DNA of 64,000 nt from Tsuneonella sediminis (lineage in GTDB: Bacteria; Pseudomonadota; Alphaproteobacteria; Sphingomonadales; Sphingomonadaceae). Every line of letters begins with the position of its first letter. Within the stretch, counting starts at the first letter, position 1. The notes under the pieces are model-generated. The model did not search any database, was not told where the DNA came from, and worked only from the letters and a program-made list of their open reading frames with translations. This document shows, piece by piece, positions 35,105 to 51,675 of this stretch. The position numbers were made by a program, and so were the translations under genes. The stretch covers positions 1,364,001 to 1,428,000 of the forward strand of contig NZ_JBNCBU010000001.1 in the NCBI RefSeq assembly GCF_051912845.1, written 5' to 3'.

Positions 35105-37294
35105 CTAATTTCCTGGGGGGCGCTGCCCTGGCGCGGGCTGCGGTGGAAGCGCATTCTGCCGTGGGCGTGGCGGCGGTGCCGGGGCGGGCGTTCTGGCCCC
35201 CGTTGCACGATCGAGAAAATCGTCGCTTGCCGCCTGGGTCGCCTCGTCGGGCGGGCCCGGCCGGCGTGGCGAGGCGCCGGGCACCTGTTCGCCCTCCACC
35301 GGGAACTGGTCAGCAGGCGGGGATTGCCCCGGTCCCGGACGGGAGGGCTCGACCAGATTGCCCTGCTCGTCGATGTAATAATACTCGCCGGGATCGCCGC
35401 CGAAGAGGTACTCCTCGTCGGGCTCGAGTTGCCAATCGGGCAATTTCAGGTCGGTGTCGAACTGTTCGACGGGGCGATCCTTTACGGCGTAGCGCATGTA
35501 GGCAGCGAACGCGCGCGCAGGCGCGGTTCCGCCATGCAGGCCCGCGACTGGCCGGGCATCGTCGCGGCCCATCCACACGCCGGTGGTGATGCCGCTCGAG
35601 AAGCCGAGGAACCAGCCGTCCTTGCTCGAACTGGTCGTGCCGGTCTTGCCGGCGACCGGACGTCCGATCTGCGCGGCCCGACCCGTCCCCGTGCTGACGG
35701 CGGTCTGCAACAGGTCGGTCATCCCCGCCGCGACGTAGTCGGGCACCAGCCGCGTCGAATGCGCATCCTCGTGCTGATAGAGCACCTCGCCGCCCGTCGT
35801 GGTCACCTTGACGATCCCATACGGCTCGAGGCTGACTCCACCCGCACCCACCGCGGCGAACGCGCGCGTGAGGTCGAGCACGCGAACTTCGCTCGTGCCG
35901 AGGACCATCGAGGGATAGGTCGAAATCGGCGTGGTGATCCCGAATCGCCGCGCCATCGAGGCGACGGTGCCAAACCCGACCTCGTTGCCGAGTTGTGCGG
36001 CGACCGTGTTCTTCGAGTAGGCGAAGGCGGTTCGCACGTCGATTTCGCCGGCGAAGCTGCGTCCGTCGTTGCGTGGACTCCAGCCGTCGATCGTCACCGG
36101 GACGTCCTTGACCCGGTCGTCGGGGGTATACCCGGCTTCCAGCGCGGCGAGATAGACGAACAGCTTCCACGCCGAGCCGGGCTGGCGCACGGCCTCGGTC
36201 GCGCGGTTGTAGTTGGTGGTGACGTAGTCGGTCCCGCCGACCATCGCCAGGATCGACCCGTCGCGGTCAAGCGATACCAGCGCACCCTGCGCCCCGTTCG
36301 GCACGTTCGATTTGATCGCGGTCGCAGCGGCCTGCTGCATGCCGACGTCGAGAGTAGTCCAGACCTCGATCGGCTCGAACGTTTCCGGCAGGAGGATTTC
36401 CAGTTGGGGCAGCGCCCAGTCGGTGAAGTAGCGCACCGAATTCTGGCTCGCATCCTTTTTCAGCTTGACCGCGCTCGGATCCACCGACGCCTCGCTCGCG
36501 CTGATCCGGCCCTGCTCGCGCATCAGCCGCAGGACGACGTTCGCGCGACCGACCGCCGCATCGATGTCGGCCGTGGGCGAATAGCGGCTGGGCGCTTTCA
36601 CGAGACCCGCGATGATCGCCGCCTCGGCAGTCGAGAGCCGGGTCGCGTCGTGACTGAAGAACTTGCGACTGGCCGAATCGACGCCGTAAGCGCCGCCCCC
36701 GAAATAGACCTTGTTGAGATAAAGCTCGAGAATCTGCTCCTTGGTGAACTTGCTCTCGAGCGCCATCGCCAGAATGATCTCTCGCGCCTTGCGATCGACC
36801 GAACGGTTCGAATTCAGGAACAGGTTGCGCGCGAGCTGCTGGGTGAGGGTGGAGGTTGCCTGAAGGCGCCGCTCCCCGGTTATCCAGACATAGACCGCGC
36901 GCATCAGGCCGATCGGGTCGACGCCCGGATGCGAGTAGAAGCGCCGGTCCTCGACCGAGACCATCGCGTCCTTCATCACCTGGGGTATCTGCGAACTGTC
37001 GAGCCATTTGCCGTAGCTCGGGCCCAGTTCGACGAGCTCGGTCCCGTCGCGCGCGCGCACGACGATCGTCTGGCCAGGCTGGCTCGCCTTGAGCGAGGCG
37101 TAACTGGGCAGCGAGCGCGCCGCGAACAGCACCGCGAGCGCGACGAAGATCGCGACGAGGATGGCCGCTCCGCCGCCCCAGGTCAGCCCGCGGCGCAGCC
37201 ACAGGCGCCAGCCGGTTACTGCACGCGACGTCTTTCCAGCTTGCCGCCGCCGCTGCGCTTCACCTGCCGCGCGCCGGCTTCCTCGCTTGGCCAT
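35105..37294 (-). CDS. Penicillin-binding protein 1A-type peptidoglycan synthase
   Basis: A 729-aa bifunctional (class A) peptidoglycan glycosyltransferase/transpeptidase. Basic cytoplasmic tail, membrane anchor (about residues 41-60), GT51 glycosyltransferase domain with catalytic Glu115 in VEDRRFYSHPGVD and LTQQLARNLFLN, then a transpeptidase domain with SAWK (Ser374), YSKNT and KTGT. The C-terminal roughly 100 residues form a Pro/Gly/acidic tail. It would act in sidewall or septal synthesis; PBP1A versus PBP1C cannot be settled from this alone, though the absence of a PBP1C C-terminal domain favours 1A. Monocistronic. Confidence 0.92.
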   Translation of the reverse strand: MAKRGSRRAAGEAQRRRQAGKTSRAVTGWRLWLRRGLTWGGGAAILVAIFVALAVLFAARSLPSYASLKASQPGQTIVVRARDGTELVELGPSYGKWLDSSQIPQVMKDAMVSVEDRRFYSHPGVDPIGLMRAVYVWITGERRLQATSTLTQQLARNLFLNSNRSVDRKAREIILAMALESKFTKEQILELYLNKVYFGGGAYGVDSASRKFFSHDATRLSTAEAAIIAGLVKAPSRYSPTADIDAAVGRANVVLRLMREQGRISASEASVDPSAVKLKKDASQNSVRYFTDWALPQLEILLPETFEPIEVWTTLDVGMQQAAATAIKSNVPNGAQGALVSLDRDGSILAMVGGTDYVTTNYNRATEAVRQPGSAWKLFVYLAALEAGYTPDDRVKDVPVTIDGWSPRNDGRSFAGEIDVRTAFAYSKNTVAAQLGNEVGFGTVASMARRFGITTPISTYPSMVLGTSEVRVLDLTRAFAAVGAGGVSLEPYGIVKVTTTGGEVLYQHEDAHSTRLVPDYVAAGMTDLLQTAVSTGTGRAAQIGRPVAGKTGTTSSSKDGWFLGFSSGITTGVWMGRDDARPVAGLHGGTAPARAFAAYMRYAVKDRPVEQFDTDLKLPDWQLEPDEEYLFGGDPGEYYYIDEQGNLVEPSRPGPGQSPPADQFPVEGEQVPGASPRRPGPPDEATQAASDDFLDRATGARTPAPAPPPRPRQNALPPQPAPGQRPPGN

Positions 37295-37363
37295 TCTAGA
37301 GCCGCACCCTCGTTACCATCCGTCGCCGGGGTGCATAGGCGAGATGTAACCCCGCGTGAACGG

Positions 37364-37780
37364 CTATTCCTGTGCGGCGTCGCTCGGCTCGAAATCGAGC
37401 GCGGCGGAATTGATGCAGTACCGCAGACCGCCCGCCTCCCGCGGGCCGTCGGGAAACACGTGTCCCAGGTGCCCGGCACAGTTCGCGCATACGACCTCGG
37501 TGCGGATCATCCCGTGGCTGACATCGCGGTGTTCCTCGACCGCGCTCCCGTCAGCGGGTGCAGTAAAGGCGGGCCAACCGCACCCGCTGTTGTATTTCGC
37601 GTCGCTTTCGAACAGCAGCTGGCCGCAACCGGCGCAGCGGTACTGCCCGGGGTCGTAGTTCTTGTCGTACTTGCCGGTGAAGGCCCGCTCGGTCCCCGCC
37701 TGCCGCAGCACCTGGTATTGCTCGGGGCTGAGCTTCTGACGCCACTGGTCGTCGGTCAGGTCCCTGGGATCGATGCTCAT
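37364..37780 (-). CDS. msrB: Peptide-methionine (R)-S-oxide reductase
   Basis: A 138-aa enzyme reducing the R-sulfoxide of methionine. Zinc ligands C49, C52, C98 and C101 (two CxxC pairs), catalytic C122 in RYCINS, and the resolving C67 in SGCGWP. It matches standard MsrB length. It lies 57 nt downstream of the FzlA-like gene on the same strand. The complementary MsrA is at 22690. Confidence 0.96.
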   Translation of the reverse strand: MSIDPRDLTDDQWRQKLSPEQYQVLRQAGTERAFTGKYDKNYDPGQYRCAGCGQLLFESDAKYNSGCGWPAFTAPADGSAVEEHRDVSHGMIRTEVVCANCAGHLGHVFPDGPREAGGLRYCINSAALDFEPSDAAQE

Positions 37781-37837
37781 CGGGCAATCTCCTTCGTGCG
37801 GGATATGGGGATTGCCGTGCGCACCTCAAGCGCGGGG

Positions 37838-38509
37838 TCAGGCGTCGACCTTCCCGTAATGGGCGGGGGGCTGGATAACCTCCATCCGCTCGGTCAGCAG
37901 CGGGCGAAAGCTCGGGCGGCTCTTGAAGACCGCATACCATCCGCGCGCCTCGTCATGGCCGGTCCAGTCGATGCCGCCGAGGTAGTCCGCGACCGAAATC
38001 TGCGCCGCGGCGGCGAGATCGGCGAGGCTCATCGTGGACCCCGCGAGCCAGGGCCGTGTCTCGACCAGCCAGTCGACGTATTCAAGGTGTTCGTGGGCGA
38101 GTTTCATGGCCTCGCGCAGGACCCGGGAATCGGGTGGCTGGCGCAGGACGAGGCGTTTCTTCATCCGCTCGTGAAGCAGGGGCGCGACGACATCGCCGTA
38201 GAAATTCTCGTCGAACAGCGCGACGAGACGGCGGATTTCCGCACGATTGGCCGCGGTGCCGTTTATCATCGCCGCCTTGTCGACGGTTTCCTCGAAGTAT
38301 TCGCAGATCGCGCGGCTGTCGGCGAGGATGACGCCCTTCGCCTTGTCCTCGAGCACCGGCGTGCGCCCGGCGGCGTTCAGACGCCAGAACCCTTCCGACG
38401 GCTCCCACGGGTTCTCGCGCCAGAGTTCATAGCCGACGCCCTTCTCGCTCAGCAGCAGGCGAACCTTGCGGCTGAAAGGGCAGAGAGGGAACTGGTACAG
38501 GCGCAACAT
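37838..38509 (-). CDS. fzlA: GST-fold protein, probable FtsZ-binding FzlA
   Basis: A 223-aa glutathione S-transferase-fold protein. The N-terminal thioredoxin-like domain begins MLRLYQFPLCPFSRKVRLLL; the helical domain contains WLAGSTMSLADLAAAAQIS. The C-terminus KSRPSFRPLLTERM and PPAHYGKVDA matches the tail I recall in Caulobacter FzlA and its alphaproteobacterial relatives, where the tail contacts FtsZ and the protein links Z-ring state to septal wall synthesis rather than acting as an enzyme. If that call is wrong, it is a generic GST. The neighbouring class A PBP gene at 35105 is a suggestive but unproven link. Confidence 0.7.
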   Translation of the reverse strand: MLRLYQFPLCPFSRKVRLLLSEKGVGYELWRENPWEPSEGFWRLNAAGRTPVLEDKAKGVILADSRAICEYFEETVDKAAMINGTAANRAEIRRLVALFDENFYGDVVAPLLHERMKKRLVLRQPPDSRVLREAMKLAHEHLEYVDWLVETRPWLAGSTMSLADLAAAAQISVADYLGGIDWTGHDEARGWYAVFKSRPSFRPLLTERMEVIQPPAHYGKVDA

Positions 38510-38579
38510 CGGCTGCCGTCATGCACGACAGCGCGGCGCAAATCCACCGGGCGGTAGGCAATTAAGCGGCAGAATTCTT

Positions 38580-39029
38580 TCAATAGCGGGGCGCGGCACC
38601 GGCGGTTTCGATCGCCGCGCGCATCCGCTCGGCCATCTCGCGCAGTGCGGGCATCATCGCCCCGATCCCGCCGGCCATCGACCCCATCGCGCCCATCATC
38701 CGCGGCATCGCCTCGCGCACCTTGTCGGGCACGTCCTGCGCGTCGGGGGATACAGTGCGCATCGTCATGCGCGGGTCGACCGCGTCGGGATCCTCGCCCG
38801 CCGCCTCGGCGACAGCCCGGGCGAGCGGTGCGAGCGGCACGTCGAGCAAGACCTCGCTGGCCGCGGCGATGCCTTCCGCCACCGCCGCCTGCATTGCGGG
38901 GTTCTTCAGCGTAGCTTCAATCTCGGCGGTCGCGAGTTCGGTCTCATCGACCGGCCGGGCTTCCTGCGCAAGCGCGGGAAGCGGCGCCACAAACACAGCA
39001 GCGGCGATGGTCATCACGGGAACGCGCAT
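38580..39029 (-). CDS. Small exported protein of unknown function (Met-rich C-terminus)
   Basis: A 149-aa protein not recognised. The signal peptide is residues 1-22 (ending PALAQ). The mature part is mostly helical and acidic in its first half (EIEATLKNPAMQAAVAEGI); the second half is strikingly rich in Met, Ala and Gly (AMPRMMGAMGSMAGGIG), reminiscent of metal- or membrane-interacting segments. The ATG at 39029 is preceded by CAGGAGG, and just upstream of that is a long inverted repeat (39043-39101). No operon partner is obvious apart from the next small secreted gene upstream. Confidence 0.6.
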   Translation of the reverse strand: MRVPVMTIAAAVFVAPLPALAQEARPVDETELATAEIEATLKNPAMQAAVAEGIAAASEVLLDVPLAPLARAVAEAAGEDPDAVDPRMTMRTVSPDAQDVPDKVREAMPRMMGAMGSMAGGIGAMMPALREMAERMRAAIETAGAAPRY

Positions 39030-39042
39030 GGCGAACCTCCTG

Positions 39043-39101
39043 GGCAAGCGGCCTGACGAGGCCGGACGAATCGCCGTCAGGCTACGGCTGCCGCGCTTGC
39101 C
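39043..39101 (-). promoter_or_regulatory. Long hairpin next to the ribosome-binding site of the 149-aa exported protein
   Basis: Outer arms GGCAAGCGG (39043-39051) and CCGCGCTTGCC (39091-39101), inner perfect arms CCTGACG (39052-39058) and CGTCAGG (39075-39081). On the minus-strand mRNA the hairpin ends immediately before CAGGAGG and the ATG at 39029. Confidence 0.4.
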
Positions 39102-39131
39102 TGCGCCTGAACGCCGCTTCACCCCGCCGCG

Positions 39132-39488
39132 TCAGAAGCCCGATGCGTCTAGCAGAAGCAGGCACGGCGGCATCGCCGCCTCGAGCTCTCCCGGGCGTCC
39201 GAGAATGCGCGCCTGCACCGTTAGTTCGGCGGCGACCTGGTCACGCGTCCAGCCCGCTTCATCCATGATCGCCGCGGACGCACGCACGAAGAACTCCTTG
39301 CCGCGTCCGGCAAGGAGCGGCCAGGCCTTGTTGGCGCCCCTCTCCTGTTCTGCAGCACCGAGCGCGAAGGCGGCCGAACACCTGAGCGCGGCCTGTTGTT
39401 GCATCGAGAGGGACCTGGCAGGCCCTGCGGGTGAAGCCGCTGCGGGAGCGGCGGCCAGGATCGCGGCCGCGATAAGGGTGAAAGACAT
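39132..39488 (-). CDS. Small secreted protein of unknown function
   Basis: A 118-aa protein not recognised. A short signal peptide (residues 1-18, APAAAS) precedes a mature domain with two cysteines (ALRCSAAFALG near 36-42 and MPPCLLLLD near the end) that may form a disulfide. The ATG at 39488 gives the cleanest signal sequence; an ATG eight codons earlier is also in frame. Divergent from the aldehyde dehydrogenase gene. Confidence 0.6.
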   Translation of the reverse strand: MSFTLIAAAILAAAPAAASPAGPARSLSMQQQAALRCSAAFALGAAEQERGANKAWPLLAGRGKEFFVRASAAIMDEAGWTRDQVAAELTVQARILGRPGELEAAMPPCLLLLDASGF

Positions 39489-39602
39489 AATTCTACATAG
39501 CCCGCCCGACATGAACCGCGCCAGACGTCTCGTTTCGCTTGCATTCGGCCTCCTCCGTTCGCAACTCGGCCGCGCATGCAAGCCACTGGAGACCGCGAGA
39601 CA

Positions 39603-41024
39603 ATGACCGACACCCCCCTGCTGATCGCCGGCGAAACGCTTTCCGGAAACGGGCGCGAGACGGTCGGCGTGCTCGACCCGGCGACCGGCGACACCGTCGG
39701 CCGGGTGGCCCAGGCTACCGCGGACGATCTCGACCGCGCGCTCGAGGCCGCCGCGCGCGGGTTCAGGGCATGGCGCAACACCGGCGCCGACCAGCGCTCT
39801 GCCCTCCTGATGAAGGCTGCCGGTCTCATCCGCGAGCGGGCTAACGACATCGCAGCCGCGATCACGCGCGAACAGGGCAAGCCGATCAAGGAGGCGGTCG
39901 GCGAGACTATCTACTGCGCGATGCTGCTCGAGTTCTACGCCGGCGAGTGCAAGCGCATCTATGGGCGCACTCTCGTCAGGCCTGCAGGGGCGCGGGTCGA
40001 GGTGCAATACCACCCGGTGGGTCCCGTCGCCGGGTTCGCGGCGTGGAACTTTCCCGCCCTCAACGTCATGCGCAAGATCGGCGGCGCGCTGGCCGCGGGT
40101 TGCTCGACGATCGTCAAGCCATCTGAGGAAACGCCGTCGGCCGGATTCGCCATCGTGCAGGCGTTCGTCGATGCCGGAGTGCCGGGCGACGCCACGCAGT
40201 GCGTGTTCGGCGTGCCCGACGAGGTCAGCCGGCACCTCCTCGCGAGCCCGATCATCCGCAAGGTGACGTTCACCGGATCGACTGCGGTCGGCAAGCACCT
40301 CGCGAAACTTGCCGCCGAGGATCTGAAGATCGCGACCATGGAACTCGGTGGCCACGCCCCTGTGCTCGTGTTCGCCGACAGCGACATCGACAAGGCGTTG
40401 GATACGATGGCCGCAAACAAGTACCGCAATGCGGGACAGGTGTGCGTCAGTCCCACCCGCTTCCTCGTCGAGGAGCCCGTGTTCGAGAGGTTCCGTGACG
40501 GCTTCGTCGAGCGCGCGAAAGCGATCGTGGTGGGCAACGGGATGGAGAAGGACACCCAGATGGGTCCGATGGCATCTGCCCGGGGCCTGGAACGGATGGA
40601 AAGCCTGGTCGGCGACGCGAAGGCGCAGGGCGCGCATCTGCTCGCTGGCGGCGAGCGGATCGGCAACCAGGGCTTCTTCCACCAGCCCACCGTGCTGAGC
40701 GAGGTGCCCACCGGTGCCGAAATCATGAACGAGGAGCCGTTCGGGCCGGTTGCGATCCTCAATCCCATGGCGAACGAGGACGCGATGATCGAAGAGGCCA
40801 ACCGCCTGCCGTATGGCCTGGCGGCCTATGCCTGGACAAGCGACCCGGCGCGGCGCCGCCGTCTCGCCGCCGAGGTCGAGGCAGGGATGGTTGCGATCGA
40901 CACCGGCGGGGTTTCAGCGGCCGACGCACCGTTCGGCGGGGTCAAGTGGTCCGGCTACGGCAGCGAGGACGGGCGCGAGGGCGTGATGGCCTGCATGGTG
41001 CCGAAAGCCGTGCACGAGGGGTGA
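39603..41024 (+). CDS. NAD(P)-dependent succinate-semialdehyde dehydrogenase-like aldehyde dehydrogenase
   Basis: A 473-aa aldehyde dehydrogenase. Cofactor-binding VTFTGSTAVGKHLAK, general-base Glu in MELGGHAPVLV, catalytic Cys in NAGQVCVSPTRF, and EEPFGPVA near residue 370. The pattern and MTDTPLLIAGE start match the GabD/SSADH branch, which oxidises succinate semialdehyde to succinate, but other aldehydes are possible. The ATG at 39603 is preferred over a codon nine residues earlier. A gabT gene is not present nearby. Followed by the VOC and ProXp-like genes on the same strand. Confidence 0.85.
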   Translation: MTDTPLLIAGETLSGNGRETVGVLDPATGDTVGRVAQATADDLDRALEAAARGFRAWRNTGADQRSALLMKAAGLIRERANDIAAAITREQGKPIKEAVGETIYCAMLLEFYAGECKRIYGRTLVRPAGARVEVQYHPVGPVAGFAAWNFPALNVMRKIGGALAAGCSTIVKPSEETPSAGFAIVQAFVDAGVPGDATQCVFGVPDEVSRHLLASPIIRKVTFTGSTAVGKHLAKLAAEDLKIATMELGGHAPVLVFADSDIDKALDTMAANKYRNAGQVCVSPTRFLVEEPVFERFRDGFVERAKAIVVGNGMEKDTQMGPMASARGLERMESLVGDAKAQGAHLLAGGERIGNQGFFHQPTVLSEVPTGAEIMNEEPFGPVAILNPMANEDAMIEEANRLPYGLAAYAWTSDPARRRRLAAEVEAGMVAIDTGGVSAADAPFGGVKWSGYGSEDGREGVMACMVPKAVHEG

Positions 41025-41094
41025 TGCGCCCGTCTATTGACCGCCCGCGCCGCGGCGATATGCGTGGCAACCTGCAACCAGAAGGGAGAGCCCA

Positions 41095-41469
41095 ATGTTC
41101 AGCCACATGATGGTCGGATCGAACGATATCGACCGGTCAAAGACCTTCTACGACGCCACCTTCAAGGCGATGGGCGGACAGGAAGGCCGCAAGGACGACA
41201 AGGGTCGCCTGATCTACATGCACAACGGCGGCATCTTCATCGTGACCACGCCGATCGACGGCCAGCCCGCGACTCACGGGAACGGCTGCACGATCGGGTT
41301 CGCCATGACGCCCGAGCAGGCCGACGCCTGGCACAAGGCGGGGGTCGACAACGGCGGCACTGCGATCGAGGACCCGCCGGGCGTGCGTTCGGGGGGGATG
41401 GGCGATCTCTACCTGGCATACCTGCGCGATCCCGACGGCAATAAGCTTTGCGCGCTTCACCGGATGTGA
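41095..41469 (+). CDS. VOC (glyoxalase-like) family protein
   Basis: A 124-aa single-domain vicinal-oxygen-chelate protein: two beta-alpha-beta-beta-beta modules starting MFSHMMVGSNDIDRSKTFYD and ending YLRDPDGNKLCALHRM. His4 and Glu/Asp candidates for metal binding are present, but the reaction cannot be inferred. A strong Shine-Dalgarno, AGAAGGGAGAG, precedes the ATG. The ProXp-like gene starts 2 nt after its stop. Confidence 0.88.
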   Translation: MFSHMMVGSNDIDRSKTFYDATFKAMGGQEGRKDDKGRLIYMHNGGIFIVTTPIDGQPATHGNGCTIGFAMTPEQADAWHKAGVDNGGTAIEDPPGVRSGGMGDLYLAYLRDPDGNKLCALHRM

Positions 41470-41471
41470 GA

Positions 41472-41981
41472 ATGCCGATGCGCGGAGAGGCTGGCCTCAT
41501 GGCCGACCTCGCCGCGCTCGGCGTCCCCTTCACCTCCCATGAGCACGAGGCCGTGTTCACGGTCGAGCAGAGCCGTGCGATCGACCGGGACATTCCCGGT
41601 GCGCACACCAAGAACCTGTTCCTCAAGGATGCCGGTGGCAAATTCTGGCTCGTCACCGTGCCCGCCGAAGCGCGCGTCGATCTCAAGGCGCTACCCGCGG
41701 CCATCGGTTGCAAGCGCGTGAGTTTCGGCAAGCCGGACGACATGATCCGGCTGCTCGGCATCGAGCCGGGCTCGGTCACTCCGCTGGCGATGATCAACGC
41801 GGCGCCCGGAAGCGTGACGGTCGTGCTCGACGAGGGACTGGCCGCGGCGGACCGGATCAACGTTCATCCGCTGCGCAACACCGGCACGCTCGGGCTGGCG
41901 GGGAGTGACGTCCTGCGTCTCCTGCGTCACTGGGGACACGAGCCGCGTGCGGCACGGATCCCCGCGATCGAGGACGCCTGA
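41472..41981 (+). CDS. Prolyl-tRNA editing protein (ProXp-ala/YbaK-like)
   Basis: A 169-aa free-standing editing domain of the YbaK/INS family. Motifs: TSHEHEAVFTVEQSRA, HTKNLFLKDAGGKFWLVTVP and GSVTPLAMINAAPGSVTVVLD, of which the K-x-L-F-L and GxxxP segments are typical of ProX proteins that hydrolyse misacylated Ala-tRNA(Pro). The ATG at 41472 starts 2 nt after the VOC gene; a longer frame would overlap that gene. Converges on the next, minus-strand gene end-to-end at 41981/41982. Confidence 0.85.
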   Translation: MPMRGEAGLMADLAALGVPFTSHEHEAVFTVEQSRAIDRDIPGAHTKNLFLKDAGGKFWLVTVPAEARVDLKALPAAIGCKRVSFGKPDDMIRLLGIEPGSVTPLAMINAAPGSVTVVLDEGLAAADRINVHPLRNTGTLGLAGSDVLRLLRHWGHEPRAARIPAIEDA

Positions 41982-42449
41982 TTACTGGGAAAACAGCAGG
42001 ACGCTGCGGCCGCCGCCGGAGACGAGAATGCCGTTTTCAGGGGTCCTGCGAAGGGCGGTCGCCACGTCGAGCGCGCGAAAGACCTCCTGCATCGCAGCGG
42101 GAACCCCGATTGCACAGACCGCTGGCGGGGCCGCGTCCGGCCCCGGGGGTGGAGAGGCCGGCAGGCGGGGTCCGAAGGCGACGGCTGCACCGTCGATGCG
42201 GTACGTGCGCACCAGCCCCGCGCAGGGGGGTTCCCACCACACGTCGCTGGCATTTCCCCTGAGCGCGGCGCCGTAGGGCTCGTCGAACGGTTCACCGTCG
42301 ATCCCGGCAACCCGCCACTCGCCCTCGAGCGTGGCAATGGCGGAAACGGCCTGCACGGATGTTTCGGCAGGTGCCGGTGAGGGATCGCCAGGAGGACCGT
42401 CCCGGCAACCGGAGAGAACCAGCAAGAGCAATATCGCGGCGTCGCGCAT
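41982..42449 (-). CDS. META-like outer lipoprotein
   Basis: A 155-aa lipoprotein: leader MRDAAILLLLVLSGC with lipobox LSGC (Cys15). The mature region begins with a Pro-rich linker, then LEGEWRVAGIDGEPF, which resembles the start of META/HslJ-type beta domains, and VWWEPPCAGLVRTYRIDG. Weak family resemblance; function unknown. It lies downstream of rpoC past a terminator on the same strand. Confidence 0.7.
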   Translation of the reverse strand: MRDAAILLLLVLSGCRDGPPGDPSPAPAETSVQAVSAIATLEGEWRVAGIDGEPFDEPYGAALRGNASDVWWEPPCAGLVRTYRIDGAAVAFGPRLPASPPPGPDAAPPAVCAIGVPAAMQEVFRALDVATALRRTPENGILVSGGGRSVLLFSQ

Positions 42450-42475
42450 GCGGTCATGTTGCGCGCCCGCGAAGA

Positions 42476-42513
42476 AAAGAAAAGCCCCGCCGGATCGCTC
42501 CGGCGAGGCTTTT
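42476..42513 (-). terminator. Rho-independent terminator of rpoBC
   Basis: On the minus strand, stem GCCTCGCCGGA pairs with TCCGGCGGGGC (42499-42509 with 42484-42494, one U-G pair), loop GCGA, followed by TTTTCTTTTC. It lies 21 nt past the rpoC stop. Confidence 0.88.
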
Positions 42514-42533
42514 CGTATCGCACTGAGCGTAGC

Positions 42534-46856
<4,323 letters not shown>

Positions 46857-46918
46857 GACTTTAATCCCTTACGGGTGAATTCTTCGGGACGGGTTGGGGA
46901 GGGCCGGAGCCGCTCCCC

Positions 46919-51109
<4,191 letters not shown>

Positions 51110-51193
51110 AGGAGGGATATCGCCTCTATATTGTCGCCGCAAAAAGCGGCTGTGCCTTCGAATCTCGTGCGCGGGCGAGAAACCGCGAGACGC

Positions 51194-51239
51194 AAAAAGC
51201 CCGCAGCAATGGGCGCACCCCTCCCGGGGCCGCTGCTGC
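51194..51239 (-). promoter_or_regulatory. Terminator/antiterminator-like element in the rpoB leader
   Basis: On the rpoB mRNA: GCAGCA (51239-51234) can pair with TGCTGC (51208-51203), while GCCC (51214-51211) can pair with GGGC (51202-51199), which is directly followed by TTTTT (51198-51194). TGCTGC lies in the loop of the second hairpin. This has the form of an attenuator about 85 nt before the rpoB start. Confidence 0.4.
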
Positions 51240-51575
51240 AGGTCGTGCGTCGCGATTATGGAAACGCCGCTTCCATCCTGGGTCCGTCGCCGCGCATCGC
51301 CGGACCGTGCTCGAAGCGAGCGGTCGGGGGCGCATATAGGGGGGCAATTCGGGCGAGTCAAACGCGGTCGCTCGGGTTCGCTCGACGGGCGTCGGAAACT
51401 CGCCGGTTGACTTCGCGGCCGCTTCCTCTAGAGGCCCGCTCCGACCGGTGGCTGCGTGCCGTCCGGTCGTCCGTCCGAGACAGCTGGCGAGGGTTTCCCT
51501 CTTAATTTCCAGCCTAGACGGGGAAACGAGATTTTCCGGCGGCCACCTTGCGTGCCCGCCGTCATGGTGTTCGCA

Positions 51576-51660
51576 CCGCTCCTTCCCCATCGGTGGACCC
51601 GCCCACGGCGCCCCGGCGTCCGTGGCAACGTGAGCCGGCTCCGCGTCCGCGCGGGGTCAT
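51576..51660 (+). promoter_or_regulatory. Candidate L10-type leader before rplJ
   Basis: Hairpins CCACGG(CGCC)/(GGCG)CCGTGG at 51603-51625 and CCGCG-TCCG-CGCGG at 51641-51654, with a small self-complementary GAGCCGGCTC between, just upstream of TAGAAGGAGC and the rplJ ATG. L10(L12)4 autoregulation through such leaders is known in other bacteria; I cannot confirm the kink-turn here. Confidence 0.35.
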
Positions 51661-51675
51661 TAGAAGGAGCAAGGC

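Larger units (their letters stand above)
51110..51675. other. Divergent 566-nt intergenic region between rpoB and rplJ
   Basis: No gene seen. It must hold back-to-back promoters, the rpoB leader with an attenuator-like element (51194-51239), a small hairpin GCCGC/GCGGC at 51136-51150, the palindrome GAGGG-TTT-CCCTC at 51489-51501, and the hairpin-rich rplJ leader (51576-51660). No clear -35/-10 pair could be assigned. Confidence 0.6.

Noticed and set aside
35324..38557. A 1077-codon open frame across PBP1A, msrB and the FzlA-like gene on the opposite strand
   Set aside because: It spans three well-supported genes and their gaps with no domain or ribosome-binding site.
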